A DNA stretch of 64,000 nucleotides from positions 868,001-932,000 of the forward strand of contig NZ_CP025096.1 in assembly GCF_002831565.1 (NCBI RefSeq), in the 5' to 3' direction. This document shows, piece after piece, positions 36,035-44,678 of this stretch. The stretch's first letter is position 1; every line of letters begins with the position of its first letter. This DNA is from Spirosoma pollinicola (lineage in GTDB: Bacteria > Bacteroidota > Bacteroidia > Cytophagales > Spirosomataceae). Made by a program: the position numbers and the translations under genes. The notes under the pieces are model-generated. The model searched no databases, was not told the origin of the DNA, and worked only from the letters and a program-made list of their open reading frames with translations.

Positions 36035-37741
36035 TCAATGGGAATCTCGTTTCACTTCACTACCTGACCCACCCCGCAGGAAATCAAAATCGGCGCCTTC
36101 GTGAGCCTGGGTTACATGGCGGATATACAGATTGACATACCCCCGGTCATAGCCTAGATCGAGGGGCTTAAAATGAACCAACCGGCCAGCCAGATCTTCG
36201 TCTGATACGTGTAAATGCAGGCTCCTGTTCTCAACATCGAGCGTGATCAAATCGCCGTTTTGTACAAGCGCCAAATTACCGCCTACAGCCGATTCGGGCG
36301 ATATGTGCAGCACCACCGTTCCAAAACCGGTGCCGCTCATTCGCCCATCCGAAATCCGCACCATGTCATGAATACCCTGTGCCAGAATTTTGGCCGGAAG
36401 CTGCATGTTCCCAACTTCGGGCATGCCCGGATAGCCCTTTGGCCCCACGTTTTTCAGGACGAGAACACAGCTTGGGTCAACATCGAGATTTGGGTCGTCG
36501 ATGCGGGTTTTATAGTCGTCGATATCCTCGAATACGACAGCCCGACCCGTGTGCTGCATCAGGGCGGGCGTTGCCGCCGACGGTTTTATCACCGCGCCAT
36601 TCAGGCACAGATTACCCCGTAAAACAGCAACGCCCGACTCCGGTTTAAATGGATTATCGACCGAGGCAATTACGGCCGGATCATAACAATGCGCATCGAC
36701 GCAGTTATCGCCAATCGATTGTCCATTTACGGTAAGTGCGTCGTTGTTGAGGACATCCCGTAATTCGCGGATAACAGCGGGTAATCCACCGGCATAGAAG
36801 AGGTCTTCCACGAAATGCTCGCCAGACGGTTGCAGGTTCGCCAGCAGTGGTATCTTCGCGGACAACGTATCGAAATCATCCAGTGACAAATCGACACCAA
36901 CCCGACCGGCAATGGCTGTCAGGTGAAGAATAAAGTTGGTAGAACCGCCCAGGGCAGCATTGACCATAATGGCGTTTTCAAATGCTTTTCGGGTCAGAAT
37001 CTGCGACGGCTTGACATTCTCTTTCACCAGCTCAACCATCCGAACGCCCGTCATGTGGGCCAGCACTTTACGTCGCGAATCGGCCGCCGGAATGGTGGCG
37101 TTATCGGGCAACGAAAGTCCCAGTGACTCGACCATAGCAGCCATTGTACTCGCGGTTCCCATCACGGCGCAATGCCCCTGACTACGGGCCATGCTGGCTT
37201 CGGCAGCAATAAATTCGGCCTGACTCATCTCGCCCATCTTAAACGATTCGGCAAAACGCCAGAGGTCACTGGTTCCGATTTTACGCCCCTGAAAACGGCC
37301 CGCCAGCATCGGCCCGCCCGACACCACCATGGTAGGAATATCGACGCTGCACGCGCCCATCACCAGCGAGGGCGTGGTTTTGTCGCAGCCGCACATCAGG
37401 ATAACGCCATCGATGGAGTTACCCCGAATGCTTTCTTCAACGTCCATGCTGGCCAGGTTTCGAAACAGCATGGCTGTGGGTTTTATCTGGCACTCCCCCA
37501 GCGACATAACCGGAAACTCCAGTGGAAAACCACCGGCTTCCCAGACACCCCGCTTGATGGCTTCGGCCAGCTCGCGAAAGTGCGCATTGCAGGGCGTTAA
37601 CTCCGACCAGGTATTACAAATTCCGATAACGGGTTTGCCTTCAAATTCGTGGTGGGGGAATCCCTGGTTTTTCATCCAGGCGCGATATATAAAGCCGTCT
37701 TTTCCGGTGCGGCCAAACCAATCTCTAGAGCGTAATGGCAT
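36035..37741 (-). CDS. IlvD/Edd family dehydratase, probably a sugar-acid dehydratase
   Basis: A 568-residue iron-sulfur dehydratase. SRDWFGRTGKDGFIYRAWMK at the start and CNTWSELTPCNAHFRELAE are typical of the sugar-acid branch (arabinonate, xylonate or galactonate type) more than of the branched-chain amino-acid enzyme. The cluster cysteines are in CNTWSELTPC, MCGCDKTTP and GNLCLNGAVIK. The start is the ATG at 37741. In this branch the reaction removes water from a sugar acid to give a 2-keto-3-deoxy acid. The downstream VOC and SDR genes, and possibly the pectinase elsewhere in the window, would fit plant-sugar use. The exact substrate is not readable. Confidence 0.87.
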   Translation of the reverse strand: MPLRSRDWFGRTGKDGFIYRAWMKNQGFPHHEFEGKPVIGICNTWSELTPCNAHFRELAEAIKRGVWEAGGFPLEFPVMSLGECQIKPTAMLFRNLASMDVEESIRGNSIDGVILMCGCDKTTPSLVMGACSVDIPTMVVSGGPMLAGRFQGRKIGTSDLWRFAESFKMGEMSQAEFIAAEASMARSQGHCAVMGTASTMAAMVESLGLSLPDNATIPAADSRRKVLAHMTGVRMVELVKENVKPSQILTRKAFENAIMVNAALGGSTNFILHLTAIAGRVGVDLSLDDFDTLSAKIPLLANLQPSGEHFVEDLFYAGGLPAVIRELRDVLNNDALTVNGQSIGDNCVDAHCYDPAVIASVDNPFKPESGVAVLRGNLCLNGAVIKPSAATPALMQHTGRAVVFEDIDDYKTRIDDPNLDVDPSCVLVLKNVGPKGYPGMPEVGNMQLPAKILAQGIHDMVRISDGRMSGTGFGTVVLHISPESAVGGNLALVQNGDLITLDVENRSLHLHVSDEDLAGRLVHFKPLDLGYDRGYVNLYIRHVTQAHEGADFDFLRGGSGSEVKRDSH

Positions 37742-37794
37742 TTTGAGTGAACAATGATCTGTTAATGGTAAAGCTCGCTTACGGCCTGTTTTAC

Positions 37795-37827
37795 TTTGAA
37801 AACGAGACAAACTATTTGCTACCTTGC
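37795..37827 (+). promoter_or_regulatory. Bacteroidota-type promoter of the serine hydrolase gene
   Basis: TTTG (37795-37798) and TACCTTGC (37820-37827) are separated by 21 nt, close to the TTTG / TAnnTTTG arrangement of Bacteroidota promoters. A start site near 37834 would leave an 18-nt leader before the ATG at 37852, which supports that ATG over an in-frame one upstream at 37747. Confidence 0.5.
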
Positions 37828-37851
37828 AAATTAACGATGCCTTGTTCCGCT

Positions 37852-39285
37852 ATGAAACGCAAGTATTCTTACTTATTCATAACTGTTTTATACTTATCGC
37901 TGTCGAGTGCTTTTTCATTCGGTCAAGCAGTAAGTGATTCGGTCAAAAAGACGATTAAGGAACAGGTAATCGTTCGGATTGACAATAAGTTATCTGTTGG
38001 AACAGTAGTCGCTTTCCTGGAAAATGGCAAGGAAACGTATTTTGTATACGGCTATGGTACTAGCAGCAATAAACAGCAACTCAGCAAAAAGTCGGTATTT
38101 GAAATTGGCTCCATCAGCAAAACATTCACCTCGCTCCTCCTGGCCGATCTGGTGCAGAAAGGGAAAATTAAGCTTGATGATCCCATTGACAAGTACCTGC
38201 CCGACTCAGTCAAAATCCCCGGTTTCAACGGTCACAAGATCACCTTTGCCGACTTGGCCACACACACATCGGGCCTTCCCCGAATGCCGGATAACTTTAA
38301 TCCCAAAAACCCCGAAAACCCTTACATCGACTACGGTCCTGCTCAATTGTATGCTTTCTTGAAAACGTATCAGCTCAAACGGGCCGTAGGTACGTATGAA
38401 TACTCAAATTTGGGTGTTGGTTTACTCGGTCATACGCTATCGGTTATTTCAGGGAAAAGCTACGAGCAAATGTTACAGGACGTTATCTGCAAACCTTTGT
38501 CTATGAAGGAAACAAGTACCTTAAATTCCAGCCCTTCCTTAACGACCGGATATGCTGGTGTTACGCCTACGGCCCACTGGGATTTTGACGTAATTGCTGG
38601 TGCCGGTGCCATTCGCTCCAATGTCGAAGATATGATGCGCTACATAAAGGCCGAAATGGGCCTGCTTTCTTCAGCCTTAAAACCAGCGATGGACCTCACC
38701 CAGCGGCCAATTCACGATGCAGGAAAAGACATGAAAATTGGTCTTGGCTGGCATATTCGTTCGGCCAATAATGATGAGATCATCTGGCATAATGGCGGAA
38801 CAGGTGGTTACCGAACATTTGCCGGATTCAGTAAGAAAACGAATAAAGCCATCATTATTCTCAACAATTCGGGGCAATCGCCCGACGATCTGGGGTTTTA
38901 TTTTTTCAATCCGAACACGAAAATCACCCCTGTAAAAAAGGCGATAACGCTGTCGAAACAAATTCTGCAATCGTATGTAGGCGTCTATCAGATAGCGCCC
39001 GGCGCTGAATTTGACGTGAAACTTGACGCCGACCAGCTACTGGTTAAATTATCCGGGCAGGAATTCATTGACGTCTATCCTGAATCTGAAACCCGGTTTT
39101 CTACCGGGTTGTGGACGCAGCTATTGTGTTTTCCAAAAACGAAAAAGGCGAGGTTAACAAGCTTGTTTTATTTCAAAACGGCCGGGAGATACCAGCCGTG
39201 CGGAAATAATTTAACGTACACCCGTTTAATCGATGTAACGGGAATAATCGTCATGTACAACGGAAAGGTATTCCGTTGTACATGA
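37852..39285 (+). CDS. Exported serine hydrolase (class C beta-lactamase / PBP fold), frameshifted near its C-terminus
   Basis: A 477-codon frame. Residues 1-25 are a signal peptide (YLFITVLYLSLSSAFSFG). The catalytic SxxK is S87-I-S-K90 (FEIGSISKTFTSLL), followed by a YxN-like motif in YEYSNLGVGLLG and an HNGGTGGYRTF box in the place of the HxG motif. After codon 415 the frame departs from the family: YPESETRF is followed by STGLWTQ and an unrelated tail. One extra base in the T run at 39097-39100 would restore FYRVVDAAIVFSKNEKGEV and then NKLVLFQNGREIPAVRK, ending at 39209, which is the usual family C-terminus. The change is either a genuine one-base deletion or a sequencing error. The catalytic core is unaffected. 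Confidence 0.85.
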   Translation: MKRKYSYLFITVLYLSLSSAFSFGQAVSDSVKKTIKEQVIVRIDNKLSVGTVVAFLENGKETYFVYGYGTSSNKQQLSKKSVFEIGSISKTFTSLLLADLVQKGKIKLDDPIDKYLPDSVKIPGFNGHKITFADLATHTSGLPRMPDNFNPKNPENPYIDYGPAQLYAFLKTYQLKRAVGTYEYSNLGVGLLGHTLSVISGKSYEQMLQDVICKPLSMKETSTLNSSPSLTTGYAGVTPTAHWDFDVIAGAGAIRSNVEDMMRYIKAEMGLLSSALKPAMDLTQRPIHDAGKDMKIGLGWHIRSANNDEIIWHNGGTGGYRTFAGFSKKTNKAIIILNNSGQSPDDLGFYFFNPNTKITPVKKAITLSKQILQSYVGVYQIAPGAEFDVKLDADQLLVKLSGQEFIDVYPESETRFSTGLWTQLLCFPKTKKARLTSLFYFKTAGRYQPCGNNLTYTRLIDVTGIIVMYNGKVFRCT

Positions 39286-39294
39286 ACTACTTCA

Positions 39295-40776
39295 CTACTT
39301 TTTCTCCGCTACAGCCTCCATCAACAAAGCATACGCTTTATCCAGTGCCTTGCCACCGGCCCTTGCGCCTTTATAATGCCCCAACCGAACCACAACCAGA
39401 TCATGCGACGGAATCATCGCAACCGATTGCCCTCCCGCGCCCAGCATCATGTAGGACTCTTTGGGGATTGGTCTCGCACCATCGCCATTTATCCAGAATA
39501 AGCCTCCATAAATTGGCCTACCGTCGGCTATCCAGGGCTCTGCCAATGTACTCACGAATTTTGTAAACCCGGGAGCCAGAATCCGTTCGCCGTTCCAGAC
39601 GCCGTCCTGTAAATACAGGTTCCCCAGCCTGGCCCAGTCGCGGCCTGATGCAAACTCGTACCCCTGAGTCAAAAAGTTGCCGGATGGATCAGCTTCCATC
39701 ACCATAGTACGTACCCCAATTTTGTCGAACAACTGCCGTTGTGGGAAGGTATGATACACCTCGCCCATTTTCTCAATGCCCAGGCGGTTCAGGTAATTTG
39801 TGAGTACAGGATCGCAGTTGCGGTAGCGTCCTACTGTATTGGGAAGCCACTGCTGGGGTAGATTGGCCGCATAATCGAACGAATTACCTGCATCAGTGTA
39901 TAAATACAAATGGTCGGGGTAGCCGACAGCCGGGTCGTAGTCGGGGTCCTGGGGTGCCCGGCAATACAATCCGCTGGACATATGCATAATGTCCATAATT
40001 CTGATTTTGGCGCGCGGATCGCCTTTACCCTGCCACTGCGGAATGGGAGCTGGCTGGTCCAGCGTATATACCCCCTTGTTCACCAGAATACCCATCAGTG
40101 TTGCCGACAGACTTTTCCCCATCGACCAGCTTTCGAGGGGTGTATCTTTTGTAATACCATCGCCGTAGCGTTCGGCAATGATTCGCCCTTTGTAGGTCAC
40201 CACAAAAGCGGCTGTCTGGGCATCGGCCGTTTCAAAAGCTGCCTCAATCGCTTGCTTTACTTTAGCCATATCAACTTCAGCTGGCATTGCGCTGGTTGGC
40301 AGTATATCGCCCATCGGCCAGGGAGTGGCGTTTGCACTGGGCAAATTGCGGGGCACGTTCATCGGTTTATAGGCCAGCGCGTTCTTGCCTTCGGGCAGTG
40401 TTACACAACCCTGATCGCCGGTATAAATGGCCGTTCTGGTAACGCCATTCGGGATCGTGATCGACACCGATTTTTTCGTAAAGTCGATCACGGGTTTGCC
40501 CACTTTAGCCCGTTCTTCATACGGACTTGTAAAATACCCGACATTCTCTGCCGCAAAGTCGGGCTTGAGGCCCGTAATGAACACCGCCGAACACATAATT
40601 TTGGCGTAACCCGACGTGTGGTGCGAGAGCGCATCGCCGGGTGGGGCTTTGTAAGGTGTTTTCAGATCCAGCTCAGCCGCCCGCGTCAGCATTTTTTCCC
40701 GCACTGTTTGGGCTTCACCAGGTAGCGCGCCTAGCATAATAAATGCGAGGGCAAAAAGTTGTAGCGTCCGATTCAT
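39295..40776 (-). CDS. Exported serine hydrolase (beta-lactamase family)
   Basis: A 493-residue exported protein. Residues 1-22 are a signal peptide (LFALAFIMLGALPGEA). The SxxK motif is S-M-G-K in ESWSMGKSLSATLM, a YxN-like element lies in YRNCDPVLTNYL, and the late glycine box is GAGGQSVAMIP. These proteins include esterases, D-amino-acid peptidases and amide hydrolases, so no substrate can be named. I start at the ATG at 40776. The next upstream gene, at 40882, is another member of the family on the same strand. Confidence 0.88.
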   Translation of the reverse strand: MNRTLQLFALAFIMLGALPGEAQTVREKMLTRAAELDLKTPYKAPPGDALSHHTSGYAKIMCSAVFITGLKPDFAAENVGYFTSPYEERAKVGKPVIDFTKKSVSITIPNGVTRTAIYTGDQGCVTLPEGKNALAYKPMNVPRNLPSANATPWPMGDILPTSAMPAEVDMAKVKQAIEAAFETADAQTAAFVVTYKGRIIAERYGDGITKDTPLESWSMGKSLSATLMGILVNKGVYTLDQPAPIPQWQGKGDPRAKIRIMDIMHMSSGLYCRAPQDPDYDPAVGYPDHLYLYTDAGNSFDYAANLPQQWLPNTVGRYRNCDPVLTNYLNRLGIEKMGEVYHTFPQRQLFDKIGVRTMVMEADPSGNFLTQGYEFASGRDWARLGNLYLQDGVWNGERILAPGFTKFVSTLAEPWIADGRPIYGGLFWINGDGARPIPKESYMMLGAGGQSVAMIPSHDLVVVRLGHYKGARAGGKALDKAYALLMEAVAEKK

Positions 40777-40881
40777 GTTGATAAAGGTTCGTGTTTGATC
40801 AATTCTATATATTGAGGTTACGTGGTTTCTCCACTGTCTTGCATTACCGAAACGTTCCACTTACGACTTGACTCATATAAC

Positions 40882-42108
40882 TTATTTCTGAAACGCATCC
40901 AAAACCCGTTTTACAATACCATCCATCGCCTTCGTATCGATCCAGCGAACCACCATAACCAGCTCATGCTCCGTATCGACATAGATCATGTTGGTACCAT
41001 TGCCCAAATGATAATAGCTGGTGGCCGATGCCGAAGGCAACAGTTTTTTGTCGGTGTTGAGAAAGTAGTTCATGTAGCCGTAGGTAGGCTGAGCAGTCGT
41101 TGGTGTTCTCGACTGGTTGATCCATTGTTCAGAAATCAACTGCCGACCGTTCCAGTTGCCCTTGTTGAGCGTCAATAGACCAAAGCGGGCCATATCGAAG
41201 GCGTTTATGAACATACCCCCGCCCCAATGCCCGCCACCGCTTACCGATTGCACGGCCTGTCCATCCAGCACAATCCATGAATTACGGTAACCCATCCAGC
41301 GCCAGGTATTCGACGCGCCGATAACATCCATTATGTTTTCCTTTAGCACCTGCGGCAGCGGTTTGCGCCAGACGCTGGTAGCCGCCAGTGCCAGCGCATT
41401 TACCCGAACGTCGTTGTATTCATAGACCGCACCGGGCAGGTTCCGTTTACGGTTGAGCCATTTGGCCGGATCGGCATCAGGGCGGTCGGCCCAGTCGGGT
41501 TTGCCCCAAAGCGTCCCTTCCCAATCGCTGGTCTGGCGCAGCATATGGTCCCAGGTTAGGCTGCGATTATGTGGCGTCTGGAATGGGGTGATCAACTCGG
41601 GTTTACCAAAGTCATCGGCCGAACGGGTAACGGGTTGATTGTAGAGTTCGATAGGCGGCACGTAACCCGCTACCGTATCGTTTACGCTGTTGATCAGGCC
41701 CTTATCGACCGCTAAACCAACGACGGTCGACAAAAAACTTTTGGTAACACTATGGGTAATGTCGACCCGTTGCGGTTCGCCCCACTCGGCCACGATATAG
41801 CCTTTGTAAACGATAACCCCTGTTGGCTCGCCCCGATCGGCAAAGGGGCCAACGGCATACCCAAACGGTTCTTTACCGAACGACTGGTAATGCGACTGCT
41901 CCATACTTCGGGGATTCTTTATCTCATTCTCGCGGTGATAAGAGATGGCTTCCTGAATTTTCGAAGCAGCCAGACCCATTTCGGCAGGCGTTTTACGGAG
42001 CCATTCGTGGGTTGTCGGGAAATAAGGGCTTGCTTTGGGGGCGGCTTTCTTTTGGGCAACGGCTGACGTACTGAGCAGGACAAACAGGAAGAGTAGCTTT
42101 GAGGCCAT
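40882..42108 (-). CDS. Exported serine hydrolase (beta-lactamase family)
   Basis: A 408-residue exported protein. Residues 1-19 are a signal peptide (MASKLLFLFVLLSTSAVA). SxxK is S-V-T-K in ITHSVTKSFLSTVV, and YNDVRVN is the YxN-like element. The conserved GGHWGGGMF lies near residue 295. The start is the ATG at 42108, just before the signal peptide. It lies 105 bp upstream of the second hydrolase of the pair. Their sequences are divergent enough that this is an old duplication or independent recruitment. Confidence 0.88.
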   Translation of the reverse strand: MASKLLFLFVLLSTSAVAQKKAAPKASPYFPTTHEWLRKTPAEMGLAASKIQEAISYHRENEIKNPRSMEQSHYQSFGKEPFGYAVGPFADRGEPTGVIVYKGYIVAEWGEPQRVDITHSVTKSFLSTVVGLAVDKGLINSVNDTVAGYVPPIELYNQPVTRSADDFGKPELITPFQTPHNRSLTWDHMLRQTSDWEGTLWGKPDWADRPDADPAKWLNRKRNLPGAVYEYNDVRVNALALAATSVWRKPLPQVLKENIMDVIGASNTWRWMGYRNSWIVLDGQAVQSVSGGGHWGGGMFINAFDMARFGLLTLNKGNWNGRQLISEQWINQSRTPTTAQPTYGYMNYFLNTDKKLLPSASATSYYHLGNGTNMIYVDTEHELVMVVRWIDTKAMDGIVKRVLDAFQK

Positions 42109-42537
42109 TTGACGATGAGGTTGTATTGTGTAATGCACTCAATAAACAACATTTTCGTCAATCTTACTGCTACTTTTCAGAATGGCATTCCGGTTCCACT
42201 TAACAAATCATCTTAACTCGAATATGTTCTATTTTAAACTTGTTAAACTGTCTGACATAATTCAACACTAGTCGTTACGAGTCAATAGCGTTTTTATGGC
42301 TATATGGCCTGAAAAACCGCAAATTCAGCCCGAAAACTTGAACCCGTTTACCTAACTTATCCCGGCTGATTCATCTAATCCGTTCAACTCATAAATGAGT
42401 GAGACTCAGTCAATTTCAAAAAAATAATTACTTGAAAGAGCCTCAACTTATTAACAAACTCTATTTAAAATATTGATTATCAAGGCACTAAAAAATACTT
42501 AGAGCCGTTATACCCTAAGTACCAACCAGAAAAAGTT
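42109..42537. other. AT-rich spacer between serine hydrolase and transglycosylase genes
   Basis: A 429-bp divergent spacer. I see no coding sequence, strong hairpin or recognisable promoter pair. It presumably holds both promoters. Confidence 0.5.
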
Positions 42538-43398
42538 TTGTTTAAAAAAGTTGGATTTCCTTTTTTGATGGCCCTTATTCGCCCGGCTGTCACAGTAGCG
42601 GCTAAACTAATTGCTCCAGGTATTGGCTCCTCAGCACTCCCCAATTTTCACGCGTCTAAAAGCAGTGCAGTAAGCCAGTCAGACGCCACCACGCTTGCAA
42701 ACCATCGGGCTGACATATCGGCCATTCTCAAGCCCGTATCGCTCAGTTCACCCGAACTTCCTCTACTTGACGTCGACTTCTGTGGCGAGTGCCTACCCCT
42801 CGATCAAACCGATGTTGTTGATCGCTGGAAACATGTTTTCTCTCTATTTCGTACACACGCCAGCGACCTTGGCAATCTTCGTCAGCGGGCCGACGCGTTC
42901 TTCCCAATCATCGACCCGATTCTGGAGAAATATGATATTCCTGATGATTTCCGTTATATACCATTGGCCGAAAGTGCCCTGCAACCTAAAGCTATTTCCC
43001 GCGCCGGTGCGGCTGGTTACTGGCAATTGATGCCCGGCACGGCCCGTGCCCTGGGTCTTAAAGTTAGCGGCAGAACCGACGAACGTTTCAACGTGCTCAA
43101 AGCAACAGATGCCGCCTGCCGGTATTTGCGAAAGTTGTATGACCAGTTGGGTTCCTGGTCGCTGGTGGCGGCTGCGTATAATGCCGGACCGGGGTATATG
43201 AAGAACCAGCTTAAGCGGGACGACCACCGGGACTATTACCGAATGACGCTCCCCCGGGAAACGCGTTATTACCTGTATCGGGTGCTGCTGTATAAAGAAG
43301 TTATGTCGCGCCCTGACGATTATTCATCCTTTCTAACGCCTGTTCAGCAAACGGCTTATCAACCTTTTAGTCGACTTGCCGTTGAACGCATCAGTTAA
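42538..43398 (+). CDS. Lytic transglycosylase (SLT domain)
   Basis: An SLT-family peptidoglycan lytic transglycosylase that cleaves the MurNAc-GlcNAc bond and leaves 1,6-anhydro ends. The catalytic glutamate is in IPLAESALQPKAISRAGAAG, followed by YWQLMPGTARALGL, a middle segment DACRYLRKLYDQLG, and the hallmark AAYNAGPGYM. This resembles MltD without LysM repeats. The start is uncertain: a TTG at 42538 gives MFKKVGFPFLMAL, a good signal-peptide start with a charged head, while an ATG at 42568 gives a 276-residue protein. I list the longer form. A 55-bp perfect palindrome follows the stop. Confidence 0.85.
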   Translation: MFKKVGFPFLMALIRPAVTVAAKLIAPGIGSSALPNFHASKSSAVSQSDATTLANHRADISAILKPVSLSSPELPLLDVDFCGECLPLDQTDVVDRWKHVFSLFRTHASDLGNLRQRADAFFPIIDPILEKYDIPDDFRYIPLAESALQPKAISRAGAAGYWQLMPGTARALGLKVSGRTDERFNVLKATDAACRYLRKLYDQLGSWSLVAAAYNAGPGYMKNQLKRDDHRDYYRMTLPRETRYYLYRVLLYKEVMSRPDDYSSFLTPVQQTAYQPFSRLAVERIS

Positions 43399-43405
43399 AG
43401 TCATA

Positions 43406-43524
43406 AAAAAAAGGGTTAACCACAGAGACGGTCCGCCGTTGCGGCACAAAGGCCACAGAGGGCTTTTTTCTCTGTGGCCTTTGTGCCGCAACGGCGGACC
43501 GTCTCTGTGGTTAACCCTTTTTTT
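43406..43524. repeat. 55-bp perfect inverted repeat between transglycosylase and CvfB-like genes
   Basis: Arms 43406-43460 and 43470-43524 are exact complements around a 9-nt loop. The arm contains GGGTTAACCACAGAGACGGT and GGCACAAAGGCCACAGAG. It starts 7 nt after one stop and ends 11 nt before the other. It is the longest perfect stem in the window and shares the TTAACCACAGAG word with the repeat at 15864-15978. Confidence 0.96.
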
Positions 43525-43535
43525 GTAATTAACAT

Positions 43536-44387
43536 TTATACCAACCGAATACCCGTGTCTTCAATGACAATTTTCCGTTCGCGGTATAACGTGCCAATCG
43601 CTTTTTTGAACGTCTTTTTGCTCATCTCCAGCGCGGCATGAATTTCCTCGGGAGGTGTTTTGTCCGTTAGTGGCAGGAACCCATTCTCCGCTTTAAGGGT
43701 AGCCATGATCCGTTGCGCATTGGGTTCTACATTCTCGAAACCGGTACGCTGGAGACTAACATCAACCCGGCCATCATCGCGAATGTGCTTAATGTACCCA
43801 ATCAGCGGGTCGCCGGGACGAACGGTACGAAAGATTTCATTTTTATAGATCAGCCCCCGAAAGCGGTTTTCAATAATCACATTCACGCCGAGGTCTGTTA
43901 GTTCATAGGCAAGCAATTGAACCTCTTCGCCCACTTCCAGATCAAGCACATCCGGGTCCAGGAAGTGGTTTACTTTACTCGACGCAACCAGGCGATTCGT
44001 GCTTTCGTCCAGATACATAAACACGACATACCAATGGCCAACTTCCATAGGCCAGGCCTGTTCACGGTGGGGTACCAGTAAATCTTTCTCCAGACCCCAG
44101 TCCAGAAAGGCCCCGGCAGGCGTTATAGCTACTACCTGCAAGGCGGCAAATTCATTGCGCTGGATAGCAGGTGTCAGGGTTGTAGCGATGGGACGATCTT
44201 CGGAGTCGGTATAAACAAACACGTCGATATCATCGTCAACGGACAGTGTGTCAGGTACGTATTTGTTTGGTAAAAGTATGTCGTTACTAAAATCCTGCGT
44301 TTCTCGGTCCGACAGGTCGCCAAGGAAGTAGCCAACGGTGGTTTGGCGTAAGGCGGTCAATGTATTTATTCGTCCAATATTGATCAT
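43536..44387 (-). CDS. CvfB/YitL-like S1 RNA-binding protein
   Basis: A 283-residue cytoplasmic protein with three tandem S1-like domains and a C-terminal winged helix, as in Staphylococcus CvfB. The domains are near 2-65 (INTLTALRQTTVGYFL), 72-135 (VVAITPAGAFLDWGLEKDLL) and 145-215 (DLGVNVIIENRFRGLIYKNE), and the winged helix near 220-283 (EIHAALEMSKKTFKKAIGTL). CvfB influences virulence and mRNA-related regulation; its role here is unknown. The start is the ATG at 44387; a TTG four codons upstream is in frame. Confidence 0.87.
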   Translation of the reverse strand: MINIGRINTLTALRQTTVGYFLGDLSDRETQDFSNDILLPNKYVPDTLSVDDDIDVFVYTDSEDRPIATTLTPAIQRNEFAALQVVAITPAGAFLDWGLEKDLLVPHREQAWPMEVGHWYVVFMYLDESTNRLVASSKVNHFLDPDVLDLEVGEEVQLLAYELTDLGVNVIIENRFRGLIYKNEIFRTVRPGDPLIGYIKHIRDDGRVDVSLQRTGFENVEPNAQRIMATLKAENGFLPLTDKTPPEEIHAALEMSKKTFKKAIGTLYRERKIVIEDTGIRLV

Positions 44388-44678
44388 AAGAATAGACAAT
44401 CGTCAACCAATAGCAAGCGGCTGGACGATTTACAATACAAAGGTCGTTTTTTTATGCAGATGCTACTCCCATTTTTTCCGCTAGATTCTGAGCGAAGTCT
44501 GTCAGCAGGTAGGAGATGCAGGATCTGGGGGTATTTTTCTGCACCTGTAGGTCTTTTTTGACAAAAAAACACCGTCAAACGTATAATCTCCTTCACAAAT
44601 TAAACCCTATTCGCCTAAATCAGTTAGTAGTTTATATCCGCCAGGCATAATCCCTGCGGCTTTCCCTCTCTTGTTTGA

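Noticed and set aside
39910-40725. 271-codon plus-strand frame across the second serine hydrolase
   Set aside because: It is antisense to the SxxK-containing region of a convincing exported hydrolase. Its translation is rich in His, Cys and Arg and matches nothing.
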